This document shows positions 9,808-18,028 of a stretch of 64,000 nt of DNA, piece by piece. Every line of letters starts with the position of its first letter. Positions within the stretch are counted from its first letter, which is position 1. The DNA is from Acidimicrobiales bacterium. Its GTDB lineage: Bacteria > Actinomycetota > Acidimicrobiia > Acidimicrobiales > MedAcidi-G1. The notes under the pieces were generated by a model, which saw only the letters and a list, made by a program, of their open reading frames with translations, was not told where the DNA came from and did not search any database. The stretch covers positions 1-64,000 of the forward strand of contig JARQPW010000008.1 in assembly GCA_029577135.1 (NCBI GenBank), written 5' to 3'. The translations under genes and the position numbers were made by a program.

Positions 9808-10278
9808 GTGGCCCGTCACGACATCGAGATCCTGCACGTCGACGACGACCACAGCCCCTTGGTTGATGCGGTCGCCGTGCTCGCCTCGGAGGGGGGCGGC
9901 TGGATGAACGTCGAACCGGGGGTCGACGACGAGGATCGTGTCGAGCCGCCGGGGATGTTCACCTGGTTCACGGCCCGCGGCCCGAGGGTTCCCATCGGGA
10001 CGTTCGTGCCCGGTTCAGACCGCGAACCCGCCTCGGTCGGACTGTCCCACGGTGCGGGTCGGGATGCGGGTGAGCGACTGGCCGACGCCGGTGTCGTCGC
10101 GCCCGCCGACTGGGCTGCCCGGCAGGATCACCCCAAGCGCGGCCTCGTGTGGGAGGTCCATCCGGAGCGGGTCGACGCAGAGGCGGTGGTGCGGCTGCTG
10201 CTCGAGGGGACCGTCGTACTCGCCACGGTCCCGACCACCGGCGGCTGGGTGGCGACCATCCACCGCCCGAGGCGCTGA
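9808..10278 (+). CDS. Conserved hypothetical protein, 156 aa
   Basis: A soluble protein of 156 residues that I do not recognise. There is no signal peptide, membrane span or catalytic motif. The start is GTG 9808, directly downstream of a -10-like box. It is divergent from the fused ETF and convergent with the nucleoside hydrolase. Codon use matches neighbouring genes, so it is very probably real. Confidence 0.75.
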   Translation: MARHDIEILHVDDDHSPLVDAVAVLASEGGGWMNVEPGVDDEDRVEPPGMFTWFTARGPRVPIGTFVPGSDREPASVGLSHGAGRDAGERLADAGVVAPADWAARQDHPKRGLVWEVHPERVDAEAVVRLLLEGTVVLATVPTTGGWVATIHRPRR

Positions 10279-10282
10279 GGGC

Positions 10283-11215
10283 TCAGCAGCCGGAGGCCTC
10301 CCGGATTGCCTGGAGGATCAGTTCCAACGCCCGCCCGGCGTCGGCCTCGTAGGCGACCCGGCAGTTCGCCTCGCGAGACATCGGCCCACGCTCGTCGACG
10401 AGGGTCTGGCCGCGGGTGTGCGTGCCGTCGACCTCGACCACGACGTGCCGTGGCTCCGAGCGGACCACCTCCGGGTGGGAGACCGCCAGCACGGCACACG
10501 GGTCGTGCATCGCCCCGCTGCCCGGCAGGCCGCCACCCCGGTGGACGGAGACGTTGAAGTCGATCAACTTCGCCGCAACGTCACCTACGCGGTGGCCGAA
10601 CGAGCGGCACGAATCGGCGTGGCCGGCGTCCATGCGGACCTGGTGGGTGAGGTTCAGGCCCACCATAAGGAGCGGCGCACCGGACCGGAAGACCTCGTCG
10701 GCCGCCTCTGCGTCGGCATAGATGTTGAACTCGGCGGCGGCGGTCACGTTTCCGCCGTTCGCACCGCCGCCCATGAGGGTGATGGAGGCGACCCGGTCGG
10801 CAATCCCCGGGTCTGAGCGGAGAGCAAGGGCGATGTTGGTGAGCGGACCCACCGGAACCAGGTGGAGCCCCTCCTCCGCCCGTGTCGCCTCGAGAATAGC
10901 CTCGACGGCGTCCTCGGAGTCGGGGGCCAGGTCCGCCAACGGGAGGTCGACGTCGGCGAGTCCGGTCATGCCGTGCACGTGCCTCGCATGGAAGGGTTCG
11001 GCGACGAGCGGACGGGAGGCTCCCCGGTGGACCGGCACGTCGATGCCCAGGAGATTGCGCATCCGGAGAGCGTTGGAGGTGGTGTGCTCGACGCCGACGT
11101 TCCCCGAGACCGTGGTGATGGCGACGAGGTCGGTCCAGCGAGCGGCCGTGATGATGGCGATTGCGTCGTCGACGCCGGGGTCGCAGTCGAGGATGATCCG
11201 GGGACGGTCGTTCAT
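10283..11215 (-). CDS. Inosine/uridine-preferring nucleoside hydrolase
   Basis: 310 aa. The N-terminal ILDCDPGVDDAIAI is the Ca-binding DxDPGxDD signature of the nucleoside hydrolase family. The blocks GPLTNIALAL and ITLMGGGANGGNVTAAAEFNIYADAEAA (key: MGGG..GN.T..AEFN..AD.EA) complete the active site. It hydrolyses ribonucleosides to base and ribose. It lies 18 nt downstream of a ribokinase on the same strand, which fits a salvage role in which the ribose freed is phosphorylated at once. Confidence 0.95.
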   Translation of the reverse strand: MNDRPRIILDCDPGVDDAIAIITAARWTDLVAITTVSGNVGVEHTTSNALRMRNLLGIDVPVHRGASRPLVAEPFHARHVHGMTGLADVDLPLADLAPDSEDAVEAILEATRAEEGLHLVPVGPLTNIALALRSDPGIADRVASITLMGGGANGGNVTAAAEFNIYADAEAADEVFRSGAPLLMVGLNLTHQVRMDAGHADSCRSFGHRVGDVAAKLIDFNVSVHRGGGLPGSGAMHDPCAVLAVSHPEVVRSEPRHVVVEVDGTHTRGQTLVDERGPMSREANCRVAYEADAGRALELILQAIREASGC

Positions 11216-11233
11216 GGACGCAGTCTTACCGGG

Positions 11234-12115
11234 TCAGTCGCCGAAGGCCGCGACCAGGTCGGCGGCGGTGGGGAGGGAGGTCTGTGCACCGTGCCGGGTG
11301 GCCGTGAGGGCGCCCACGTGCACGGCACGCGTGACGGCGTCCCGAAGGTCGACACCGCATGCCAGTGCCTCGGCCAGCGCACCGCAGAAGGCGTCGCCGC
11401 AGGCGGTCGTGTCGATGGCCTCGACCTCCGGGGCGGGAACGCGGATGACTTCCGATCCGGTGACGACGAGCGCGCCCTCGGCGCCGAGCGTCACCACGAC
11501 GGTGGGCACGCCGAGCGACCGCGCCTGGTCGACCGGGTCTCCGTCGCCGGCCAGTGCCGTCAACTCGAGTCGATTGGGGACGAGGACGTCGATGTCATCG
11601 AGGAGCCCGTCAGGGAGGGGAACGGCCGGGGCTGGGTTCAGCACGACGAGCCCCCCGGCGGCGCGGGCCGCTGCACGGACGGTGTCGACGGGGACCTCGA
11701 GTTGCAGCAGCGTGACCGAAGCGTCCGCCAACAGGCCCTGGTCGAGATCCGTCGGGGACAACCGGGAGTTCGCCCCGGGACTCACGACGATGGCGTTGTC
11801 GCCTTCCTCGTCGACGCCGATCAGGGCGATGCCGCTGGGCGCCCCGTCGTCGACGTGCAGTCGGGAGACGTCGACCCCTGCGGCCTCCAACGACGCCCGG
11901 AGCCGGGCGCCGGCGTCGTCGTCACCGACCCGCCCCACGAAGGCGACATCGCCGCCGAGGAGGGCGGCCGCCACCGCCTGGTTGGCGCCCTTGCCGCCGG
12001 GCACCAGCACGTGGTCGCCTCCGAGCACAGTCTCGCCGGTGGCCGGATGGTGGGGAACCGGCACGACGATGTCGAGGTTGGCCGACCCGACCACGGCGAC
12101 CCGCGCAGAGGTCAC
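11234..12115 (-). CDS. rbsK: Ribokinase (PfkB family)
   Basis: 293 aa. The start is GTG 12115, overlapping the stop of the EthD-domain gene (GTGA); the open frame extends further upstream only as overlap. GSANLDIVVPVPHHPATGET and PGGKGANQAVAAALLGG are the N-terminal PfkB motifs. IDTTACGDAFCGALAEAL is the C-terminal DTxGxGD anion-hole motif in which the central Gly is replaced by Ala-Cys, as is seen in some ribokinases. It converts ribose to ribose-5-phosphate and is followed by the nucleoside hydrolase. Confidence 0.92.
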   Translation of the reverse strand: MTSARVAVVGSANLDIVVPVPHHPATGETVLGGDHVLVPGGKGANQAVAAALLGGDVAFVGRVGDDDAGARLRASLEAAGVDVSRLHVDDGAPSGIALIGVDEEGDNAIVVSPGANSRLSPTDLDQGLLADASVTLLQLEVPVDTVRAAARAAGGLVVLNPAPAVPLPDGLLDDIDVLVPNRLELTALAGDGDPVDQARSLGVPTVVVTLGAEGALVVTGSEVIRVPAPEVEAIDTTACGDAFCGALAEALACGVDLRDAVTRAVHVGALTATRHGAQTSLPTAADLVAAFGD

Positions 12116-12669
12116 GGCCGCACCACCTTCTCCGCGACGAGCGCCGAGGACGTCGCCCGGAGGTCGATGAACCCGCGCACGTCCTTCCGCACGACCTCGG
12201 CGGAGTCCGCCAGCAGGTAGAAGTCGTCGACCCAGGACCGCTCCGATTCGAAGCTGAGCTCCGACACGGCGTCGAGCCCGTGAGGCCCGTCGACGACCGG
12301 ATTCTGGACATACCGGGCCATGCCGTGGTGGGCCTCGGCGACTGCGGCGTGGCGCCGGTAGCGGTCGGCGAACCCTTCGGCGTCGAGCCCTTCGAGCCGG
12401 ACGACCAGTGAGACCTGCTTCACGGCGGCCCGCCCCGGCTCGCCCCATGCGATGAACGTGTCGACCAGCCAGGAACCGTCGCCCTCGGGGGACGGGTCGT
12501 CGGGGTCGGTCCAGGCGATGGCCGCCCAACCGGGTTCGGCCACGGGGCCGCCGCGGATGCCGAACAGGGACTGGTCGGCCAGAACGGCGTCAACCGTCGC
12601 CGGCCCGGTTCCCGAAAATTCGTCGGGCGTCGGCACCCGGTCGCGATACAGCGTGAAGCGGCGGTGCAT
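12112..12669 (-). CDS. EthD-domain protein, 185 aa
   Basis: The start is taken as ATG 12669; the frame upstream overlaps the divergent promoter region. The centre (VKQVSLVVRLEGLDAEGFADRY, then H..VAEAHHGMARYVQNPV) resembles an EthD/ferredoxin-like dimeric alpha-beta barrel domain. EthD proteins are small and their role varies. Here it is the first gene of an EthD-ribokinase-nucleoside hydrolase operon, so a role around nucleoside or sugar breakdown is possible but unproven. Its duplicated look suggests two half-domains. Confidence 0.75.
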   Translation of the reverse strand: MHRRFTLYRDRVPTPDEFSGTGPATVDAVLADQSLFGIRGGPVAEPGWAAIAWTDPDDPSPEGDGSWLVDTFIAWGEPGRAAVKQVSLVVRLEGLDAEGFADRYRRHAAVAEAHHGMARYVQNPVVDGPHGLDAVSELSFESERSWVDDFYLLADSAEVVRKDVRGFIDLRATSSALVAEKVVRP

Positions 12670-12730
12670 GCCGGCACGGTAGTGGCGACGGGGATTGGCG
12701 TCGGGAGCGGGTGGCGAGCATGCTCGACGG

Positions 12731-13480
12731 ATGCTGTTGACCGAGGACCACGACCGGGTCCGGCTGCTCACCTTCGACCGGCCGGAGGCACTCAATGCCT
12801 TCGGCGAGGATCTCTACGATGCCGCCACCGACGCCCTCCTGGCAGCAGACGGCGACCCCGGCATCTCGGTCGTCGTCCTGACCGGCCGGGGGCGAGCCTT
12901 CTGCGCAGGCCAGGACCTGGGGGAGTTGCGCCTGCGAACCACGGACCCGGACGGCTTCACGCCGGGTCGACACGGATTCGTCGGGTACATCGAGTGCCTC
13001 ACGAACTTCTCGAAGCCGTTGATCTGTGCGGTCAACGGCCTCGGGGTCGGTCTCGGCGCGACGATGCTCGGCTATGCGGACCTCGTCTTCATGTCGTCAG
13101 AGGCCCGACTCAGGTGTCCGTTCACCAGCCTCGGCGTCGCACCGGAGGCGGGGTCCTCTTTCCTGTTCCCCCGCATGCTCGGCCGTCAGGAGGCGTCCTG
13201 GCTGCTGCTCTCGAGCGAATGGATCGGCGCCGACCGATGTCGTGAGGTCGGCCTGGCCTGGAAGGTGTGCGAACCGGACGAGTTGCTCGATATCGCCCTC
13301 GAACACGCCCGTCATCTCGCCGGGTTCCCCCTGGAGTCGCTGGTCGAGGGCAAGCGCCTCATCGTCGAACCACTGCTGGCGGGACTGGCCGACGCCCGCG
13401 CCCGGGAGGGTGCGGCGTTCGGTCGGCTGCTGGGGTCACCCGCCAGTTCGGGAGCCCTGGAGGACTTCGCCGGGGACTGA
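12731..13480 (+). CDS. Enoyl-CoA hydratase/isomerase (crotonase)
   Basis: 249 aa from ATG 12731 (the frame is open upstream to 12695). GRGRAFCAGQDLGEL is the oxyanion-hole block, and AVNGLGVGLGATMLGYADLVFMS and FTSLGVAPEAGSSFLFPRMLG are typical of crotonases. Glu in APEAGSS sits where the catalytic Glu is expected. It probably hydrates or isomerises an acyl-CoA in beta-oxidation or a related pathway. CATGCT at 12719-12724 followed by 6 nt suggests a leaderless start. It is divergent from the EthD operon. Confidence 0.92.
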   Translation: MLLTEDHDRVRLLTFDRPEALNAFGEDLYDAATDALLAADGDPGISVVVLTGRGRAFCAGQDLGELRLRTTDPDGFTPGRHGFVGYIECLTNFSKPLICAVNGLGVGLGATMLGYADLVFMSSEARLRCPFTSLGVAPEAGSSFLFPRMLGRQEASWLLLSSEWIGADRCREVGLAWKVCEPDELLDIALEHARHLAGFPLESLVEGKRLIVEPLLAGLADARAREGAAFGRLLGSPASSGALEDFAGD

Positions 13481-13487
13481 CCCCGGG

Positions 13488-13916
13488 TCAGTCGGCCGGC
13501 CCGTGGTCGACGACGTGCAGGCGACGGATGGCGCCGACCATGACCTTGCGGGCGAGGCGGGGGCTCCCGTCGAGCAGGCTCGCGAACTCACGTCGGTTGA
13601 GTGCCTCGACCGCCAGGTCGGTGTCGGCGGTGACGGTGGCGGTGCGGGGGACGCCCGCGAGCATGCTGAGCTCGCCGACGAAGTCGCCGGTGCCGAGGGT
13701 GGCGATCACCCGGCCCTGACGGCGCACCGTAGCGGTGCCGTCGACGATGATCATGAACTCGCGTCCCGTCTCGCCCTCGCGGGTCAGGTCGCGGCCGGCC
13801 CGGATCCGAACGGGGGTCATGAGCCGTTGGACGGCACGCAGCTCGGACTTCGAGAAGCCGGCGAAAAGGTCGAGGTCGGTGAGGGGGGTCGGGGTGGTGG
13901 AAGTGTCCGTGGGCAT
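13488..13916 (-). CDS. Cyclic nucleotide-binding domain protein (Crp-like sensor without HTH)
   Basis: 142 aa from ATG 13916 with GGAG upstream; the frame is open further to 14006. Residues 17-130 form a cNMP-binding fold: LDLFAGFSKSELRAVQRL, GREFMIIVDGTATV, LGTGDFVGELSML and PRTATVTADTDL. The Glu in FVGEL and Arg in PRTA are the phosphate-binding positions. There is no DNA-binding domain, so it may bind cAMP/cGMP and act through a partner, or be a structural relic. Its stop faces the crotonase stop 7 nt away. Confidence 0.88.
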   Translation of the reverse strand: MPTDTSTTPTPLTDLDLFAGFSKSELRAVQRLMTPVRIRAGRDLTREGETGREFMIIVDGTATVRRQGRVIATLGTGDFVGELSMLAGVPRTATVTADTDLAVEALNRREFASLLDGSPRLARKVMVGAIRRLHVVDHGPAD

Positions 13917-14021
13917 GTCGTTCTCCGCGTGGGTCGGTTGCTCCCCCGAGTGTGACGGTGGCCGGGTCGTGTACCTCGGCTCGGTGACCGCTTTCACCGG
14001 TGCCAACCGTCACGGCGGGCG

Positions 14022-14978
14022 CTACTTGATGGCGACGGGCGCCACCGGCGAGCCCACGCAGCCTACGAACGGCTCGGGCGTGGCGGCGAGGAAGAACTCG
14101 TAGACGCCGTCGGCCGCACAGTCATCTGCCAGCGCCTCGAGGTCCCAGTTCTGGCCCTGCGTGAGGCCCATGTCCACGACGTGGAGCATGTGGACCGCCA
14201 GGTTCACCTCCTCGGAGGGGTACACCTCGAAGGTGAGCGTGTCGTTGGCGACGGCGGCGACGTCGCGCTCGTGGAACCAAGACACCGTCGACAGCGAAAG
14301 CCCGGCATTCGAGCCGTCCTGGCCCGGGCCGAGGCAGTAAGCCATGCCACCCGACTCGTGGTACAACCGCATCCGTCCCGTGCGGACGAGCACGATGTCG
14401 CCGGCCCGGACCTCGACGCCGCCCATCGTCGCTGCCTCGTCGAGATCCTCGGCGGTGATGGCGTAGGGGCAGTCGAGCAGGTCGACGCCCTTGGCCCGGG
14501 CCACGTCGAGCAGCACGCCGCGCGAGCACAGCGAGCCGACCATTTCGATCCCGCAGCGGGTCGCACCGTCCTCAGCGGTGATCGTGGAGGCGTCGAAGCC
14601 GTTGTAGACGCTGCCCGAGTACGAGACGTGGCAGAGGCCGTCCCAGTGGGTACCCGCCTGGAGTCCGAACTGGACGGCGTCGTCGCTGGTGTGGAACAGG
14701 TCCGGATCACCGTCGGGGTCCATGCCCTGATCGACCATCAGCATCGTGCGCGTCGGGTTGTCGCGGCCGGGGATGAACCCGACCTGGATTCCGTCATGCT
14801 CGAGCGGTACGGCCAATGCGAAGGAGCGGCCGGTGCGGATGCAGTCCCGGGCGGCCAGCAACACCTCGGGCGTGATCAGGTTGAGCGTACCGAGCTCGTC
14901 GTCGTCGCCCCAGCGGCCCCAGTTGCGTACTCGGCCCTGCAGGTCGAGGAAGCCTTCGGTCAACGGCATTTCGGTCAC
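14022..14978 (-). CDS. Cyclase family (kynurenine formamidase-like) hydrolase
   Basis: 318 aa. GTHWDGLCHVSYSG is the metal-binding HxDxxxH motif of the cyclase/KynB superfamily, and RAGDIVLVRTGRM and LHVVDMGLTQGQNWDLEALA are further family blocks. These Mn/Zn enzymes hydrolyse amides or lactone-like bonds, and the exact substrate here is unknown. The start is GTG 14978 with GGGGGTGA just upstream (ATG 14969 is possible). It is the last of four same-strand catabolic genes. Confidence 0.88.
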   Translation of the reverse strand: MTEMPLTEGFLDLQGRVRNWGRWGDDDELGTLNLITPEVLLAARDCIRTGRSFALAVPLEHDGIQVGFIPGRDNPTRTMLMVDQGMDPDGDPDLFHTSDDAVQFGLQAGTHWDGLCHVSYSGSVYNGFDASTITAEDGATRCGIEMVGSLCSRGVLLDVARAKGVDLLDCPYAITAEDLDEAATMGGVEVRAGDIVLVRTGRMRLYHESGGMAYCLGPGQDGSNAGLSLSTVSWFHERDVAAVANDTLTFEVYPSEEVNLAVHMLHVVDMGLTQGQNWDLEALADDCAADGVYEFFLAATPEPFVGCVGSPVAPVAIK

Positions 14979-15039
14979 CCCCGGGTCGTCCGGATGGCGA
15001 ACCTAGCCCCGGATCGCACGGCGAACCGAAGGGGGCGCC

Positions 15040-15975
15040 TCAGTAGCCTGCGTCGCGGTCGACGACGTCTTCGAGGGGGCGGCCGTCCAGCCACCGTCCG
15101 AGGTTGGAGGCGAAGTAGGCACCCATCTGCGCGAACGAGTTCGGGCTGCACCACGAGATGTGGGGGCTGAGGCGGACCGACGGGTGGGTGTAGAGCCAGT
15201 GCCCCTCGGGAAGCGGCTCGGGGTCGCACACGTCGAGCGAGGCGAGGCCGACCTGTCCCGAGTCGAGGGCCGTCCGGAGGGCGTCCTGGTCGACCACAGA
15301 TCCACGCGAGACATTGACGAGGTGGATACCGCTCCGACAGCCGGCCAGGAGGTCGGCGTCGACGAGGTTCTGGGTCCCGGGTGTCGAGGGCACGCCGACC
15401 ACCACGTGGTCGGCCTCGGCGACCGCGGTCGCGGCGTCGGCCACGACCACGACCCCGGGGTCGTCGACCGGGGCGCCCGTGCGCCGGACGGCGAGCAGGC
15501 GGCATCCGAACGGTGCCAGCCGGGCGGCGACGGCCCGGTTGATCGATCCGTAGCCGAGCAGTGCGACCGTGGTGCCCTCGAGCGTGCCGAGGCGGGTGAG
15601 GAACCATCGCTCCGGCGGTTCGTCGATCCAGCTCCCGGGGAGTCGCTTGGCGGCGGTGAGGAGCATCGCCACGACCCACTCGGCGATCGGCACGGCGGTG
15701 GCACCACGGGCGCAAGTCAGGATCCGATTGCCGACCGTCTCGAGTGACATCTCGTCGACGCCGTGGCCGGTGCAGTGCACCCACTCGACGCCCCGTTCGA
15801 GCACCTCGGCGAAGTTGGGAGAGTCCACGCCGCGCGTGACCACGACCTCACCACGGACAGCGGGGTCCACCGGCCCATCGGGATCGACGTGGACGAACCG
15901 CACGCCGGGGAAGCGGTCTCCCATCCGGTCGGTGCCGAGGTAGTCGACCTTGAGGTGGACGAGCACCGTGGTCAT
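15040..15975 (-). CDS. D-2-hydroxyacid dehydrogenase (NAD-binding)
   Basis: 311 aa from ATG 15975, overlapping the thioesterase stop (ATGA); the frame upstream is overlap only. The Rossmann block VALLGYGSINRAVAARLAPFG carries GxGxxxx with Ser in place of one Gly. Active-site residues occur in VNVSRGSVVD (Arg), LDVCDPEPLPEGHWLY (Glu) and LSPHISW (His). It reduces 2-oxoacids or oxidises D-2-hydroxyacids. It may act with the neighbouring amidohydrolase and thioesterase on an unknown carboxylic acid. Confidence 0.9.
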   Translation of the reverse strand: MTTVLVHLKVDYLGTDRMGDRFPGVRFVHVDPDGPVDPAVRGEVVVTRGVDSPNFAEVLERGVEWVHCTGHGVDEMSLETVGNRILTCARGATAVPIAEWVVAMLLTAAKRLPGSWIDEPPERWFLTRLGTLEGTTVALLGYGSINRAVAARLAPFGCRLLAVRRTGAPVDDPGVVVVADAATAVAEADHVVVGVPSTPGTQNLVDADLLAGCRSGIHLVNVSRGSVVDQDALRTALDSGQVGLASLDVCDPEPLPEGHWLYTHPSVRLSPHISWCSPNSFAQMGAYFASNLGRWLDGRPLEDVVDRDAGY

Positions 15976-16781
15976 CGCGTGCGCTCCCGGAGCAGGGCCT
16001 CCTGGGCGACGGTCGCCACGTGGGTGCCGTCGGCTGCGAAGACCTCGCCGATCGACAGCCCCCGGCCGCCGTTGAGGCCGTGTGAGCGGAACTCGTGCAA
16101 CTGCCACTCGTCGGCCGGGGCCGGCCGGTGGAACCAGATGGAGTGGTCGAGGCTGGCGCCGATGAATACATCGCCGTACGTGGTGTGGCCGAGTTCCACC
16201 TCGTCGATGCGCGGGTGCGAACTGCTCACCGCCGTGGTGGGGATGTCATCGGAGGCGTAGGCCAGGGCGCAGGCCTGGAGGATCGGGTCGTCGCCGAGCG
16301 GACCCGCCACCTTCAGCCAGAGGGCTGCCCGACCAGCGCCCCGGTGGGCGACTCGCCGGGACAGTAGGTCCCAGTCCTCGTCGGCGCCGGACCCCGGCTC
16401 GCCAACGTCGGTGGGCAGCGACGATTCCTGGACGTCGGCCTGGTCCTCTACGACCTGGAACGAACAGGACAGGTTGAGGATGGCGCCCTCCGACTGGCGG
16501 GCGACCACGCGGCGGGTGATGAACGACCGGCCGTTGCGGATGCGGTCGACCTCGAACCGGATGGGCTCGTCGCTGGTACCGCCGCGGATGAAGTAGGCGT
16601 GGACCGAGTGGACGAAGTGGTCGGGATCGACGGTCGCCATCGCTGCCCGGAGGCCCTGGGCGACTACCTGGCCACCGTAGACGCGCCCCCACGAATAGTC
16701 GGGGCTGAGGCCGACGAACACGTCCGGTCCGTGCGGCTCGAGCGCCATCAGTGTGGCGAAGTCGTCGATCTGAACTCCCAT
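15972..16781 (-). CDS. Acyl-CoA thioesterase II (TesB-like, double hotdog)
   Basis: 269 aa, close to the usual TesB length. YSWGRVYGGQVVAQGLRAA and HSVHAYFIRGG belong to the first hotdog, and SLDHSIWFHRP and GLNGGRGLSIGEVFAADG to the second. The Asp of SLDHSIWFH and the downstream Ser/Gln region match the catalytic triad area. It hydrolyses acyl-CoA to free acid and CoA. It is 9 nt downstream of the M20 amidohydrolase and overlaps the next gene. GAAGG 5 nt upstream is its ribosome site. Confidence 0.93.
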   Translation of the reverse strand: MGVQIDDFATLMALEPHGPDVFVGLSPDYSWGRVYGGQVVAQGLRAAMATVDPDHFVHSVHAYFIRGGTSDEPIRFEVDRIRNGRSFITRRVVARQSEGAILNLSCSFQVVEDQADVQESSLPTDVGEPGSGADEDWDLLSRRVAHRGAGRAALWLKVAGPLGDDPILQACALAYASDDIPTTAVSSSHPRIDEVELGHTTYGDVFIGASLDHSIWFHRPAPADEWQLHEFRSHGLNGGRGLSIGEVFAADGTHVATVAQEALLRERTR

Positions 16782-16790
16782 GTCGGCCTT

Positions 16791-17963
16791 CTAGCGGTCG
16801 AGCGCCATCGCAACGTGGAGGGCGATGCCGTGCCGCAGGCCCGTCTCGTCGATGCGCATCCGGTTCGAGTGGCAGGGTGGCGCCTCGCGTGAGTCGGCGA
16901 TGTCAGCCGGACACACGCCCAGCAGCGCCATGGCACCAGGCACCCGCTGGAGCAGCATCGAGAAGTCCTCGCCGCCCATGACCGGCGAGGGGAGCGTCAC
17001 GTGCGACTTCTCGCCGAGCGTGGCAGCACAGACCTGGGCGAACCGGGCGGCCTCGTCGGCGTCGTTCACCGTGACCGGATAGCCCTCGACCAGGTCGACC
17101 TCGGCGGAACAGTCGTGTGCGGCGGCGATCTGCGTGCAGACCCGCTCGACCGCCGCTCGGATCCGTCGACGGGTCTGTTCGGACACGCAGCGGATGGTGC
17201 CCTCGAAGAAGGCCGTCTCGGGGATCACGTTGGTGGTGGTGCCGGCCCGGACGTGCGCCACGGTCACGAGCGCCGGGTCGAAGGCGTCGATCTCGCGGGT
17301 GACCGCCGTCTGGATCGCCGTGATCATGGCGGCCATCGCCGGAACCGGGTCGGTGCAGTAGTGGGGCATCGAGGCGTGGCCGCCGCGGCCCCGGACCGTC
17401 ACGTGCAACTCGTCGGTCGAAGCCATCAGCGGACCGGCACGGCAGGCAGCCCTGCCCACCGGGAGATTCGGCGTGATGTGGATGGCGAAGGCCCGGTCGA
17501 CGCCGTCGAGGACGCCCTCGTCGAGCATGACGCCGGCGCCGCCGCCACCCTCCTCGCCGGGCTGGAACATGAAGCGCACCCGGCCATGGAGGTCCGAGCG
17601 TCGATCCGCCAGCAGCCTTGCGGCGCCGACGAGCATCGCCGTGTGTGCGTCGTGGCCGCAGGCGTGGGCGCGCCCCTCGACCTGAGAGCAGAACGACTCG
17701 CCGCTCTCCTCGGGCATCGGCAGGGCGTCGGTGTCGGCACGTAGCAGGACCGTGGGCCCGTCCAATGCTCCATCGAGGTCGGCGACCACGGACGTGAGGC
17801 CGCTACCCGTGTGGATGTCGAGCGGGAGTCCGTCGAGGGCGTCGAGGATGCGCTGCTGGGTGCGTGGGTTGTCGAGGCCGAGTTCGGGGTGCTGGTGCAG
17901 TTGGCGTCGCAGTGCCACCACGTCGTCGACGACAGCCGAGGCGGAATCCAACAGGTCGTGCAC
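16791..17963 (-). CDS. M20-family amidohydrolase (hippurate/IAA-amino acid hydrolase type)
   Basis: 390 aa from GTG 17963; an in-frame GTG lies a few codons upstream and no clear ribosome site favours either. HACGHDAHTAM holds Cys102 and the metal-binding His residues at 104-107. FQPGEEGGGGAGVM supplies the catalytic Glu pair, and GRGGHASMPH the lid-domain His. Members cleave amide bonds of N-acyl amino acids, and the true substrate is unknown. It is the first gene of the thioesterase/dehydrogenase/cyclase run. Confidence 0.93.
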   Translation of the reverse strand: MHDLLDSASAVVDDVVALRRQLHQHPELGLDNPRTQQRILDALDGLPLDIHTGSGLTSVVADLDGALDGPTVLLRADTDALPMPEESGESFCSQVEGRAHACGHDAHTAMLVGAARLLADRRSDLHGRVRFMFQPGEEGGGGAGVMLDEGVLDGVDRAFAIHITPNLPVGRAACRAGPLMASTDELHVTVRGRGGHASMPHYCTDPVPAMAAMITAIQTAVTREIDAFDPALVTVAHVRAGTTTNVIPETAFFEGTIRCVSEQTRRRIRAAVERVCTQIAAAHDCSAEVDLVEGYPVTVNDADEAARFAQVCAATLGEKSHVTLPSPVMGGEDFSMLLQRVPGAMALLGVCPADIADSREAPPCHSNRMRIDETGLRHGIALHVAMALDR

Positions 17964-18028
17964 GGTGACATCATGGCCGAGCACGGGTTGGTTGTCGGAA
18001 CCGGACCCCGAGGGGCCACAATGCGACC

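Noticed and set aside
13480-13495. Palindrome at the convergent gene ends as a terminator
   Set aside because: The short palindrome is formed by overlapping stop regions and has no T run.
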